DNA of 15,035 bases from Gammaproteobacteria bacterium (GCA_003476445.1 DMUF01000169.1:1-15035), one strand, 5' to 3'; counted from the stretch's first letter, positions 1-7,475 are shown. Program-made: numbers and translations. The notes: generated by a model not told the origin, from the letters alone.

Positions 1-1220
1 AAATGGGCATCGGCCGATTCGGTGAGCAGACCGAGCAGCCAGCCGCCCGCGAGCAGCGCCGCGCGCAGTTGGGCGCGCAGGGTCGTGTCAGTCGTTCGGT
101 GAATCTCGCTTGCGAGCTGATGCAGCGCGGCGAGTGCCAGCGGCGTATTGAGATCGTCGCAGAGCGCGTCAAGCACCCCAACCGGGAATGCGTGTGCACG
201 CTGATCAGCGAAGGCAACCGCTGTGGTCGCGTCGGCGCCTGCAACCCGCACCGCTTGATACAGGCGATCCAGACTCGTAGCGGATTGCTGCAGGAGATCA
301 TCCGACCAGACCAGCTGCGATCGGTAATGCCCGGAGAGAAGGGCGTAGCGCAGCACCTCACCGGACCAGTTGGCGCGCAGCGCGCGAATGGTCACGATGT
401 TGCCAACGGACTTCGACATCTTCTCCGCACCGAGTGTGAGCATGCCGTTGTGCAGCCAGTAACGCACGCAGGTGTGCGTGTCATTGGCGCAGCGGCTCTG
501 TGCAGCCTCGTTCTCGTGGTGCGGGAACGCGAGATCCGAACCGCCACCGTGAATATCGATGCTCGTACCCAGATGTTTGAGAATCATCGCTGAGCATTCG
601 ATATGCCAGCCCGGGCGACCGCGACCCCACGGGCTCTCCCAACCGGGAAGGTCGGGCGTCGAAGGCTTCCACAGCACAAAATCCTTGGGGTCGCGTTTGT
701 ACGGCGCCACGTCGACGCGCGCGCCGTCCAGCATATCTTCGAGCGTACGGTGCGACAGGCTGCCGTAGTCGGGGTCGGAGGGCACGTGGAACAGCACGTG
801 ACCGTCGGCGGCATAGGCGTGACCCTTCTCGATCAGGGTGGAGATCATGGCCACCATTTCTTCGATGTGGCCAGTCGCACAGGGTTCGACCGTGGGCGGC
901 AGCACGCCAAGCCCATTCACGTCCTCGCGGTACGCCGCCGTGAACCGCTCCGTCAGCGTCGCGATGGATTCGCTGCCAGACCGTGCCGCCGCGTTGATCT
1001 TGTCATCGATATCAGTGATGTTCCGGGCATAGACCACATTCGGGTAGAGTGCGCGCAACAGGCGAAACAGGACGTCGAACACGACCGCCGGGCGACCGTT
1101 ACCGATGTGAACGAGATTGTAGACCGTCGGTCCGCAGACGTAGAGGGTCACGCGCGCGGGGTCGGCGGGCTCGAAGCGGCGCTTCTGGCCGCTCTGCGAG
1201 TCTTGCAGATGAAGGTCCAT
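1..1220 (-). CDS. cysS: Cysteinyl-tRNA synthetase (3' end cut by window edge)
   Basis: Class I aminoacyl-tRNA synthetase that charges tRNA-Cys with cysteine in the cytoplasm. The reading frame starts at an ATG (1218-1220) and stays open to the left edge, giving 406 residues of a family usually about 460 long, so only the C-terminal tail is missing. Visible hallmarks are the CysRS form of the HIGH motif, HIGN, at residues 38-41 after VCGPTVY, and KMSKS at 267-271. The zinc ligands known for E. coli CysRS are all present: Cys29, Cys209 (in HIECS), His234 and Glu238 (in PHHENE). It is the last gene seen in the lipA-aminopeptidase-hisI-cysS run, 23 bases after the hisI stop codon. Only a weak GGAA Shine-Dalgarno-like element precedes the start, which suits expression from an upstream promoter. 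Identification is firm. Confidence 0.97.
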   Translation of the reverse strand, partial: MDLHLQDSQSGQKRRFEPADPARVTLYVCGPTVYNLVHIGNGRPAVVFDVLFRLLRALYPNVVYARNITDIDDKINAAARSGSESIATLTERFTAAYREDVNGLGVLPPTVEPCATGHIEEMVAMISTLIEKGHAYAADGHVLFHVPSDPDYGSLSHRTLEDMLDGARVDVAPYKRDPKDFVLWKPSTPDLPGWESPWGRGRPGWHIECSAMILKHLGTSIDIHGGGSDLAFPHHENEAAQSRCANDTHTCVRYWLHNGMLTLGAEKMSKSVGNIVTIRALRANWSGEVLRYALLSGHYRSQLVWSDDLLQQSATSLDRLYQAVRVAGADATTAVAFADQRAHAFPVGVLDALCDDLNTPLALAALHQLASEIHRTTDTTLRAQLRAALLAGGWLLGLLTESADAH

Positions 1221-1243
1221 CGGTCGTTCCAGTGGAGGTTTGG

Positions 1244-1666
1244 TTAACGCACCGGTGCGTCGGTAATGCACAGCCGATCGTTGTCGGCGCGCAGATAGAA
1301 GCAGCTTTCTCTGTACGTATGGCAGGCCGGCCCGGTCTGGGTGACGCGCAGCAGCAGGGCATCACCATCGCAGTCTACGCGCAGCTCGACCAGCGCCTGC
1401 AGGTGCCCCGACGTTTCTCCCTTGCGCCAGAAGGTTTGTCGGGAACGCGACCAGTAGCACACGTAGCCCTCTGCGAGGGTGCGCTCGATCGCTGTGCGAT
1501 TCATCCACGCGAGCATCAGCACGGCGCCGGTGGCGGCGTCCTGCGCAATTGCGGGTACGAGTCCATCCGGGTCATAGCGCAGGCTGTCGAGCGCGCGGGC
1601 AAGCGCAACGCTCGTTCCGGGTGCGGCGGCCTCGAGATCGGCGAATTGGAAGGTTGGCACGGTCAT
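1244..1666 (-). CDS. hisI: Phosphoribosyl-AMP cyclohydrolase (stand-alone HisI)
   Basis: Catalyses the third step of histidine biosynthesis, hydrolytic opening of the adenine ring of phosphoribosyl-AMP, in the cytoplasm. The 140-residue protein contains the family core: GLVPAIAQD at 35-43, MLAWMN at 51-56 and YWSRSRQTFWRKGETSGH at 71-88. The metal site is Asp98-Cys99-Asp100-x-Asp102 followed by Cys115-His116 and Cys122. The three cysteines match the zinc ligands, and the three aspartates the magnesium site, described for archaeal HisI. No HisE (pyrophosphohydrolase) domain follows, unlike the fused HisIE of enterobacteria. The ATG overlaps the TGA of the upstream aminopeptidase (ATGA), and no good Shine-Dalgarno sequence precedes it, so translation is probably coupled. 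It sits outside a his operon, between an aminopeptidase and cysS, which is unusual but leaves the identification secure. Confidence 0.95.
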   Translation of the reverse strand: MTVPTFQFADLEAAAPGTSVALARALDSLRYDPDGLVPAIAQDAATGAVLMLAWMNRTAIERTLAEGYVCYWSRSRQTFWRKGETSGHLQALVELRVDCDGDALLLRVTQTGPACHTYRESCFYLRADNDRLCITDAPVR

Positions 1667-3027
1667 GGTGTGAATCGCGACCGCAGGTACTCGAACACCG
1701 CGCGCATGCCCATGGCCTCACCGCCTTCCGGTCTGCCCGGCCGCGCGCGCAGGTTCCACGCCATGATGTCGAAATGCACCCATGGCAGACCCGCGGCGAA
1801 ACGTTCGAGGAACAGGGCCGCGGTGATGGCACCGGCATACGGTGAGCTCGCCGAATTGACCAGGTCGGCGACCTTGCTCTCGAGCATGGCGGCATAGGGT
1901 TGATGCAGGGGCAACCGCCATACCGGATCGTCGACGGCGCTGCCCGCCGTCGCGATTGCGTGTGCGACCGCGTCGTCATTGCTGAACATGGCTGCGAGCT
2001 CGGTTCCGACCGCGGTACGTGCCGCGCCGGTGAGCGTTGCGAAATCGATCATGAGCGCGGGGTTACGTTCGGCGGCGATGGCCATGGCATCGCACAGAAC
2101 CAGTCGCCCCTCGGCGTCGGTGTTGTCGATTTCGACCGTCAGCCCCTTGCGGGTCGCGATCACGTCGCCTGGGCGAAAAGCATTGCCGGCGATGGCGTTT
2201 TCCACCGCGGGGACCAGCACACGCAGCCGGACCGGCAGACGTGCGCTCATTACGAGGTGGGCGAGACCGAGCACGTGCGCGGCACCGCCCATGTCTTTCT
2301 TCATCGTGCGCATGGCGCCCGGCGGTTTGATATCGAGCCCGCCGCTGTCGAAACAAACGCCTTTGCCGATCAGCACCACTTCGGGATGGTCGCTGTTGCC
2401 CCACTCGATATCGATGAGACGCGGATCGTCAGCCGCAGCGCGCCCGACCGCATGAATGGTGTTGAGACCGGCATCGAGCAGCTCGTCACCCACAAGCACG
2501 TTGCAGGTCGCGCCGTGGCGCTCGGCAAGCGCCTCGGCCTCTGCGGCGAGATGCGATGGCAGCATGTCCGCGGCAGGGGTGTTGATCAGGTCGCGCGCCA
2601 GCGCCGTCGCAAATGCGAGCGCGTCGAGCGCGCCGGCGTCGAGCTGCGCCGGCAGTATCAGTTGGGCTGCCTCGCGAGACGCCTCACGGTAGCGAGCAAA
2701 CTGGTACGCACCGGTTGCCCATCCAAGCGCTTCGAGCTCGGTCAGCGGACCCCTCACCGCGTAGGCGCCGGCGGGCAGCGTCAGCGGCAGCCCCCCCAGC
2801 GTGGCGAGCGACGGTGCACCCTCGACGCCGACCAGGACCCGCGCCGGCATGCCGTCCGCGTCGGGCAGCCACGCCGTTTGACCCGCCTTCGCGCGAAAGC
2901 CCGAGCGATCGAGCCAGGCTTTGCCACGGTCATCGAGGTTTGCACGAAAGGCCTCGAGTTCCTCGGCGCGCAGGCGTTCGATGGGGGTGACGGGGCCGTC
3001 GCTCCCGGTGATCAGCACGTCGTCCAT
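1663..3027 (-). CDS. Leucyl aminopeptidase family protein (peptidase M17)
   Basis: Dimetal M17 aminopeptidase expected to remove N-terminal residues from peptides in the cytoplasm; no signal peptide is visible. Counting from the upstream ATG at 3033, the protein is 456 residues, with a short N-terminal domain and a C-terminal catalytic domain. Metal ligands and catalytic residues align in spacing with bovine lens aminopeptidase: Lys224 and Asp229 (GKGVCFDSGG), catalytic Lys236, Asp247 (MKKDMGG), and the M17 signature NTDAEGRL with Asp306, Glu308 and catalytic Arg310. The ATG at 3027 is preferred because an AGGA lies 5 bases upstream of it, whereas the same element abuts the alternative ATG at 3033. 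The upstream ORF, lipA, stops 8 bases before this start; the 3' end overlaps hisI by 4 bases. It could equally be labelled PepB-like; substrate preference cannot be read from sequence. Confidence 0.95.
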   Translation of the reverse strand: MDDVLITGSDGPVTPIERLRAEELEAFRANLDDRGKAWLDRSGFRAKAGQTAWLPDADGMPARVLVGVEGAPSLATLGGLPLTLPAGAYAVRGPLTELEALGWATGAYQFARYREASREAAQLILPAQLDAGALDALAFATALARDLINTPAADMLPSHLAAEAEALAERHGATCNVLVGDELLDAGLNTIHAVGRAAADDPRLIDIEWGNSDHPEVVLIGKGVCFDSGGLDIKPPGAMRTMKKDMGGAAHVLGLAHLVMSARLPVRLRVLVPAVENAIAGNAFRPGDVIATRKGLTVEIDNTDAEGRLVLCDAMAIAAERNPALMIDFATLTGAARTAVGTELAAMFSNDDAVAHAIATAGSAVDDPVWRLPLHQPYAAMLESKVADLVNSASSPYAGAITAALFLERFAAGLPWVHFDIMAWNLRARPGRPEGGEAMGMRAVFEYLRSRFTP

Positions 3028-3035
3028 GAGCATCC

Positions 3036-4028
3036 TCAGAGCTGGCGGACCGGAATCGCGCCCAGTCCCAGATTGTTACGTTCAAGGATCCGGTCGGCGC
3101 GATAGCTCGAGCGCACGAGGGGGCCGGCGGCGACCTCGAGAAAACCGAGTTCGAGACCGATCTGGCGCAAGTCCTCGAACGCCTCGGGCGGCACCCAGCG
3201 TTCGACCGGCAGGTGATGGGGAGTAGGGCGCAGGTACTGACCCAGGGTCACGATGTCGACGCCATGCGCGCGCAGATCGCGCATCGCAGCGAGTACTTCG
3301 TCGTCGCTTTCACCAAGACCGAGCATCAGGCTTGATTTGGTCAGTACGCCCGGCCGTACGCGCTTGGCGTGGGCAAGGACGTTCAGCGTCTGGGCGTATC
3401 CCGCGCGCGGATCGCGCACCACGTGGGTGAGGCGCTCCACGGTTTCCAGATTCTGTGCGAAGACGTCGAGCCCGCTCTCAACGACCGTCGCAACAGCCGC
3501 CGGATCACCGCTGAAGTCCGGCGTCAGCGCTTCTACCGCCGTGTTCGGATTGACCGTCTTGATCGCGCGCACGCAGGCTGCGTAGTGAGCGGCTCCGCCA
3601 TCCGGTAGATCGTCACGATCGACGGAGGTCAGTACGACGTAAGCAAGGCCCATGAGTCGCACCGATTCCGCGGCGTGACGCGGCTCGTCCTGATCCAGCC
3701 AGCCGCGCGGATTGCCCGTATCGACGGAGCAGAAGCGACACGCTCGGGTGCAGACGGCGCCCATGAGCATCAGCGTGGCGGTGCCGTTGTTCCAGCATTC
3801 GCCGATGTTCGGGCAGTGTGATTCCTCGCAGACGGTGGCCAGACGGTGGTTACGCACTGTTTCCCGCACCGTCTGGTAGCGCTCGCCGCCGCCCACGCGA
3901 ACACGCAGCCAGGCGGGCTTGCGGCCGCCCGGCTCCGGTGTGGCCGAGCGAGCCTTAATGCCGTCTTTGATGGCGGTGACCCCGTGCTCGGTGACGAACT
4001 TCTGGCCGCTTTTGATCGGTGTGCTCAT
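3036..4028 (-). CDS. lipA: Lipoyl synthase
   Basis: Radical-SAM enzyme that inserts two sulfur atoms into octanoyl groups on lipoyl domains of 2-oxoacid dehydrogenases and the glycine cleavage system. The 330-residue length is normal. The auxiliary cluster motif CxxxxCxxxxxC is at Cys67, Cys72 and Cys78 (CEESHCPNIGEC). The radical-SAM CxxxCxxC is at Cys93, Cys97 and Cys100 (CTRACRFC). The C-terminal RSSY motif, which supplies the serine ligand of the auxiliary cluster, is at 306-309. It is the first gene of the minus-strand run and lies behind a strong-looking promoter with a leader of roughly 70 bases. The partner octanoyltransferase gene lipB, often next to lipA, is not in this window. Only a poor AAGG element lies upstream of the start. 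Confidence 0.98.
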   Translation of the reverse strand: MSTPIKSGQKFVTEHGVTAIKDGIKARSATPEPGGRKPAWLRVRVGGGERYQTVRETVRNHRLATVCEESHCPNIGECWNNGTATLMLMGAVCTRACRFCSVDTGNPRGWLDQDEPRHAAESVRLMGLAYVVLTSVDRDDLPDGGAAHYAACVRAIKTVNPNTAVEALTPDFSGDPAAVATVVESGLDVFAQNLETVERLTHVVRDPRAGYAQTLNVLAHAKRVRPGVLTKSSLMLGLGESDDEVLAAMRDLRAHGVDIVTLGQYLRPTPHHLPVERWVPPEAFEDLRQIGLELGFLEVAAGPLVRSSYRADRILERNNLGLGAIPVRQL

Positions 4029-4104
4029 GCGGTTTCTGCGCCTTGTTGCCCGCAGGGCTTCGGAGCGGCTAGGCTGCCGCCAGAGCTCAGTTGCGGGCGA
4101 GAGC

Positions 4105-4108
4105 GGAG
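4105..4108 (+). promoter_or_regulatory. Ribosome binding site deciding the GTG start at 4115
   Basis: GGAG is placed 6 bases before GTG 4115. This favours that start over the in-frame TTG at 4091, which has no such element. Confidence 0.5.
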
Positions 4109-4136
4109 ATTATAGTGTCCAGCGCAAGCTTGTCGC
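4109..4136 (-). promoter_or_regulatory. Predicted sigma70-type promoter of the lipA operon
   Basis: Read on the minus strand, 4109-4114 is a perfect TATAAT -10 box. GCGACA at 4131-4136 matches the last four bases of the -35 consensus TTGACA, with a 16-base spacer. Transcription would start near 4100 and give a leader of about 70 bases to the lipA ATG. The -10 box lies exactly between the Shine-Dalgarno sequence and GTG start of the divergent LysM-like gene, so promoter and gene start overlap. This is seen by eye only. Confidence 0.55.
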
Positions 4137-4342
4137 GTCAGCGTCGTTTCATCCTGCCGCAGCCGGGCGACTCGCTTGCCGCCATTGCGGCCAGGGAATT
4201 GCCGGGCATGGATGCAGCTGCAGCCATGCAGCACCTTGAAGCGTGGAATCTGCATATCTTCTTGATGCGTCGGCCCGCCGGACTTCTGACTGGTTGCGAT
4301 GTCGTTTTTGTCGAGCCGCCACTCGCGACCGCGGGCGCTTGA
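4115..4342 (+). CDS. Small LysM-like domain protein
   Basis: The predicted protein has 75 residues and no signal peptide or membrane segment. Its core resembles a LysM fold: PGDSLAAIA (residues 17-25) corresponds to the PGDTLxxIA of LysM domains, LEAWNLHIF to the central xxWN segment, and LLTGCDVVFVEPP to the final GQxLxIP strand. LysM domains bind N-acetylglucosamine polymers when exported, and also occur in phage tail-X proteins. A cytoplasmic version would need another role, which I cannot name. GTG 4115 is chosen because GGAG lies 6 bases upstream; an in-frame TTG at 4091 is the alternative. Its TGA overlaps a TTG that can start the next frame. It is transcribed divergently from lipA and begins inside the predicted lipA promoter. 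Coding status rests on composition and the LysM resemblance. Confidence 0.55.
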   Translation: MSSASLSRQRRFILPQPGDSLAAIAARELPGMDAAAAMQHLEAWNLHIFLMRRPAGLLTGCDVVFVEPPLATAGA

Positions 4343-4578
4343 ACCCTGAGCCGCACATCGTCGCGGCGTTGCCCGCCGCGGGGCATGACGGTCTGCCTGA
4401 ACTCATCGTGCGTATCCGGTTCGAAAATGGCGCGGAACGAGATGTGATCATCGATAACGATGCCGGGCTGCGCCTGCTGGCGAGCTGTGGCGTTGACCGC
4501 CTCGAGGCGTTGGTGGGGCATTCATGGCGGAAGGTGCGGCAGGCACTTCTCGACCAAGATACGGCGGAACCCGGGTAA
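4339..4578 (+). CDS. Small protein of unknown function, overlapping the LysM-like gene
   Basis: The 79-residue frame would begin at TTG 4339, overlapping the stop of the preceding gene as TTGA. The frame is open further upstream to ATG 4243, but the translated stretch before 4339 is rich in Cys and Arg and unlike a normal protein, so the later start is preferred. From there the sequence looks genuine: PELIVRIRFENGAERDVII suggests two beta strands, followed by probable helices (AGLRLLASCGVDRLEALV, then SWRKVRQALL). I recognise no family. No Shine-Dalgarno sequence is visible, so it would depend on coupling to 4115-4342. A frameshifted single gene cannot be excluded. The 226 bases that follow, up to 4804, hold no convincing gene or terminator. 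Confidence 0.5.
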   Translation: MNPEPHIVAALPAAGHDGLPELIVRIRFENGAERDVIIDNDAGLRLLASCGVDRLEALVGHSWRKVRQALLDQDTAEPG

Positions 4579-4663
4579 CGAACGTCAAGTGTTCATGCCG
4601 CGGCTCTTGCGCCTCTTTCGCGCGCGGCAACGGGCCGGCTTCTCCTCGTAGCAACACCACCTC

Positions 4664-4691
4664 TCATTCATTCTTCCTGCCGTTCATTCAT
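4664..4691 (+). repeat. Direct repeat TCATTCAT, 20 bases apart, upstream of the mipA-like gene
   Basis: TCATTCAT occurs at 4664-4671 and again at 4684-4691, a spacing close to two helical turns. It lies about 115 bases before the ATG of the MipA/OmpV-type gene. It could be an activator site, but an 8-base repeat in a 226-base intergenic region can also arise by chance. Confidence 0.25.
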
Positions 4692-4804
4692 CACCTGCTG
4701 CAACCCGGCAACACCCGCTCTGTAATCCGCCGCGAGCGGCGCTGGGTAGGCGCTTTTCGTGCAGGTCGGGTTTTGGCGTTTCGTCAATCATCGGGAGTGA
4801 ACGT

Positions 4805-5677
4805 ATGAGCCGTATGAGCAAGGTGCCATCTTTAGCTTCAGCGGAGGCCGCCCAGGGGCTACGTAAGAACGCTCGATGGATCCTGATTTTGGTGGCGGCT
4901 TGCGCGACCAACGCTCACGCTGAGACGCGAAGCTGGACGCTGCCCACCGCCGAGATGCCCGATCTCGCGGGCCCCGACGACTGGTCCGTCGCATTGGGTG
5001 CCGAGGCGGAGTACGGTGAAGTCTACGATGGCTCGGACGAAGCGGAGACCGAGCTCGAGCCAGCGGTAGTGGCGCAATTGCGTCGTGGCGACTTGCGCTA
5101 CTACTGGGAAGGAAATTCGCTTGGCACACGTTGGACACCCTCGCCAGAGTGGCTGCTCGGCGTCGGTCTTCAGCTCGAGTTCGGCCGGGAGGAATCGGAC
5201 AGCTCGTCTCTCCGCGGGCTCGGTGATACGGACGATGAACTGGCTCTCACCGTCGATATCCGGCGCGGGTTTGGCGAAGACTGGCCGTGGTGGTTAGCCA
5301 CGCGTCTGCTCGCCGGCAATTCTGATCTCGGTGCTCTGGCGGTCATCGGGGTGGGTCGCGAATTGCCCGTGCCGGGGCCCCGATGGCAGGCTGACTTCGT
5401 GCTGTATACGACGTTCGCTACCGAGGATTTTCAACGCAAGGATTTCGGTGTGACGCCTGCACAGGCGGCCCGCTCCGGTTATCCCGCGTTCGAACCGCAA
5501 GACGGCTTCCGCGCTCTCGGCGGTCAGATTTATCTGCAGTATGCGGCCAGCGAACGCTGGCTTGTGCGCGCGGAGGTTGGTTACGAACGGTTCGCCTCGG
5601 ACGTCCGCGACAGTCCGATCGTGAGTGCGAGCGGCGAGCTCGAGGCCGGCATCACCGTGCTGTTCAAGCTGCGGTGA
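4805..5677 (+). CDS. MipA/OmpV family outer-membrane protein
   Basis: Predicted outer-membrane beta-barrel of 290 residues. An N-terminal signal peptide is visible: a basic region ending in RKNAR (20-24), a hydrophobic core WILILVAACA (25-34), and likely cleavage after AHA at 39. The mature part alternates polar and hydrophobic residues with many aromatics. It carries segments typical of MipA/OmpV proteins: DFGVTPAQAARSGYPAF at 213-229 and DSPIV at 269-273. MipA in E. coli is linked to murein-synthesising complexes and OmpV of Vibrio is an outer-membrane porin-like protein; the role here is not shown. The start is supported by GGGAG 7 bases upstream. The N-region is long (about 24 residues), so Met4 could also serve. 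The chain ends in LFKLR rather than the usual terminal aromatic residue. No sensor-regulator genes adjoin it. Confidence 0.85.
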   Translation: MSRMSKVPSLASAEAAQGLRKNARWILILVAACATNAHAETRSWTLPTAEMPDLAGPDDWSVALGAEAEYGEVYDGSDEAETELEPAVVAQLRRGDLRYYWEGNSLGTRWTPSPEWLLGVGLQLEFGREESDSSSLRGLGDTDDELALTVDIRRGFGEDWPWWLATRLLAGNSDLGALAVIGVGRELPVPGPRWQADFVLYTTFATEDFQRKDFGVTPAQAARSGYPAFEPQDGFRALGGQIYLQYAASERWLVRAEVGYERFASDVRDSPIVSASGELEAGITVLFKLR

Positions 5678-5753
5678 TCGCGACGCGAACGGAATAGTCT
5701 AACCCGTTGATTCGTATGACGGGTGCTGCTTGGATTCGAACAAGGACTAGGGG

Positions 5754-7451
5754 ATGATGAGCCCTTGGTCACATTCGGAGAGGGGCAGCGTGTTCGACTG
5801 TGTAATTCGCAATGGATTGATTGTCGACGGCAGTGGTCTGCCTGCGTTCAAGGGTGACCTGGCGTTGTCAGACGGGCGCATCGCGGTGGTTGGCGCCGTT
5901 CGCGGAGCGGGCGCCGTGGAGTTTGACGCCGGTGGTCGCGTGGTTGCCCCGGGTTTCATCGATCCGCATACCCACTTCGATGCGCAGCTGCTCTGGGACG
6001 GCGCGGCGCGCCCGGCGCTGGAGCACGGCATCACGACCGTGGTGCCCGGCAACTGCTCGCTGTCGCTCGCGCCGCTGCGCATTGCGGACCGCGAAGCGTT
6101 GTCCGGCATGTTTCGCCAGATCGAGGAGCTGCCGAAAGAGTCGCTGGACGGCAGCGCTTTTACCTGGACCTGGGAATCCTTTGACGGTTACCTCGACGCG
6201 CTGCGGCGAACGCTCAAGATCAATGTGGCCCCGCTGGTCGGGCACAGCGTGATCAGGCTGTGGGTGATGGGTGAAGCCGCGAACCAGCGCGCTGCGACGG
6301 CAGAAGAGCAGGCAGCGATGCAGGGCCTGCTGCGGGCCTGCCTTGAAGCGGGCGCGGTCGGTCTGTCGACCAGTTATGTCGACGTCGATGCCAATCTGCA
6401 TCCGGTGCCAAGCCGTTTCGCGCACAGCGATGAGCTGGATGGGCTGGCAGCGGTGCTTGGCGAGTTCGGTCGGGTGCTGCAGGTGGTGCCCGAGTTTTAC
6501 AACACCGACATCACGATTGCGCGGGTCGATCAGCTGGCGGAGCTGTCTCTCCGTCACAACATAACGACCACGTTCTCACCCCTCTTCGACAGCGCCAACA
6601 CGCCGGACAACGTGAGCCGTGTCATGGCGCGTGTGCGCGAGCAGGTGCGACGCGGCGCGCGCGTCTGGCCTCAGGTGCAGACCCGCCCGATCGACATCAG
6701 CTTCAGTCTCGATCTGCCGAGTCTGTTCTTTGCTGGCAATCCGCCCTGGTACCACGCCATGCGACTCCCGCGCCCGGAGCGGCTGCGTCTGCTCAAGGAT
6801 GCCACGCACCAGGCGCGTCTGGTGGCGGCGGCCGGAGCTGACGGTGGTGATGCCTGGCTTGGCAGTCTTATCCTGCGGCAGCTGCCCGGTGACAACGAGG
6901 GGCTCGAGGGGCGCACCCTGCGTGAGATCGCCAATTCGCGCGGGCAGGGCTCTGCGCAAACACTGATCGAGCTTTCGCTCGAGCATGATCTGCAGGCGCA
7001 CTTCCTTGCCGCCAACCGCGGGCACGAGATCCCCGAGCGGGTGGGGCCCCTGCTGGCAGACCCGCTGGTACACATTGGAGCGAGCGACGGCGGTGCGCAT
7101 ATCTGTTCGTTCTCGACCTATGGCGATACGGGTTACCTGTTCAGCAAGTTCGTCCGCGAAACCGGTTTGCTGTCGCTTGAGCAGGCGGTCAAGAAGATCA
7201 CCTTGGATACTGCGAGCATCTGGGGTTTGCCCAATCGCGGCCTTCTGCGCGCCGGCTACGCCGCGGATGTTGTGGTGTTTGATCCCGATACGATTGACCG
7301 TGGGCCGGAGCGTGCGGTGAGCGATGTGCCCGGCGGTGGCATGCGCTACGTGCGCGACAGCGTGGGCGTCGATGCAGTATTCGTGAACGGCACGCTCGCG
7401 TGGGATCGCGGAGGCTACAAGGATGCCTCCGTGGGCAGCATTGTCACCTGA
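5754..7451 (+). CDS. N-acyl-D-amino-acid deacylase-family amidohydrolase, variant metal site
   Basis: The 565-residue protein belongs to the amidohydrolase superfamily, in the D-aminoacylase-like group (COG3653 type), with no signal peptide. Visible features are the N-terminal beta-sandwich start (FDCVIRNGLIVDGSG), PGFIDPHTHFDAQ with His72 and His74, VPGNC with Cys101, VGHS at 162-165, GLSTS at 203-207, and the late GASDGGAH with Asp445. In D-aminoacylase, a Cys and two mid-barrel His (in THMR and SHxK contexts) bind the catalytic zinc. Here the corresponding segments read VVPEFYN (244-250) and TTFSPLF (272-278), without those histidines, so substrate and even hydrolase activity are uncertain. 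Two starts are credible: ATG 5754 (AAGGA 7 bases upstream) and GTG 5790 (GAGG 6 bases upstream). The latter gives the more family-like N-terminus MFDCVIRNG. It is first in a plus-strand run. Confidence 0.88.
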   Translation: MMSPWSHSERGSVFDCVIRNGLIVDGSGLPAFKGDLALSDGRIAVVGAVRGAGAVEFDAGGRVVAPGFIDPHTHFDAQLLWDGAARPALEHGITTVVPGNCSLSLAPLRIADREALSGMFRQIEELPKESLDGSAFTWTWESFDGYLDALRRTLKINVAPLVGHSVIRLWVMGEAANQRAATAEEQAAMQGLLRACLEAGAVGLSTSYVDVDANLHPVPSRFAHSDELDGLAAVLGEFGRVLQVVPEFYNTDITIARVDQLAELSLRHNITTTFSPLFDSANTPDNVSRVMARVREQVRRGARVWPQVQTRPIDISFSLDLPSLFFAGNPPWYHAMRLPRPERLRLLKDATHQARLVAAAGADGGDAWLGSLILRQLPGDNEGLEGRTLREIANSRGQGSAQTLIELSLEHDLQAHFLAANRGHEIPERVGPLLADPLVHIGASDGGAHICSFSTYGDTGYLFSKFVRETGLLSLEQAVKKITLDTASIWGLPNRGLLRAGYAADVVVFDPDTIDRGPERAVSDVPGGGMRYVRDSVGVDAVFVNGTLAWDRGGYKDASVGSIVT

Positions 7452-7475
7452 GTCCCGATCGCTCAGGTTCCGCGC

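Noticed and set aside
3..1247. Two plus-strand open frames (3-593 and 603-1247) opposite cysS
   Set aside because: The minus-strand cysS frame is continuous and carries all catalytic and zinc residues; the plus frames are antisense artefacts.
1049..1897. 282-codon plus-strand open frame opposite hisI
   Set aside because: It is antisense to hisI and parts of its neighbours, without motifs or a ribosome binding site.
1900..3105. 401-codon plus-strand open frame opposite the M17 aminopeptidase
   Set aside because: It is a shadow of a well-supported gene; its composition is unnatural (rich in Arg, Gln, His, Cys) and no motif is present.
4025..4255. 76-codon minus-strand frame ending in an ATGA overlap with lipA
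   Set aside because: The overlap looks operon-like, but the peptide is rich in Arg, Cys and Gly without structure, it is antisense to the LysM-like gene, and the TATAAT promoter lies inside it.
4115..4578. A single gene broken by a frameshift
   Set aside because: Possible, but the first frame ends naturally after a complete LysM-like domain and the second can start at the overlapping TTG, so two coupled genes are the simpler reading.
4596..4629. Inverted repeat TGCCGCG/CGCGGCA as a terminator after the small genes
   Set aside because: The 20-base loop and absence of a T-run make an intrinsic terminator unlikely.
5702..5724. Inverted repeat ACCCGT/ACGGGT between the mipA-like gene and the amidohydrolase gene as a terminator or operator
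   Set aside because: The 6-base arms with an 11-base loop and no T-run are too weak to call; it could be chance.
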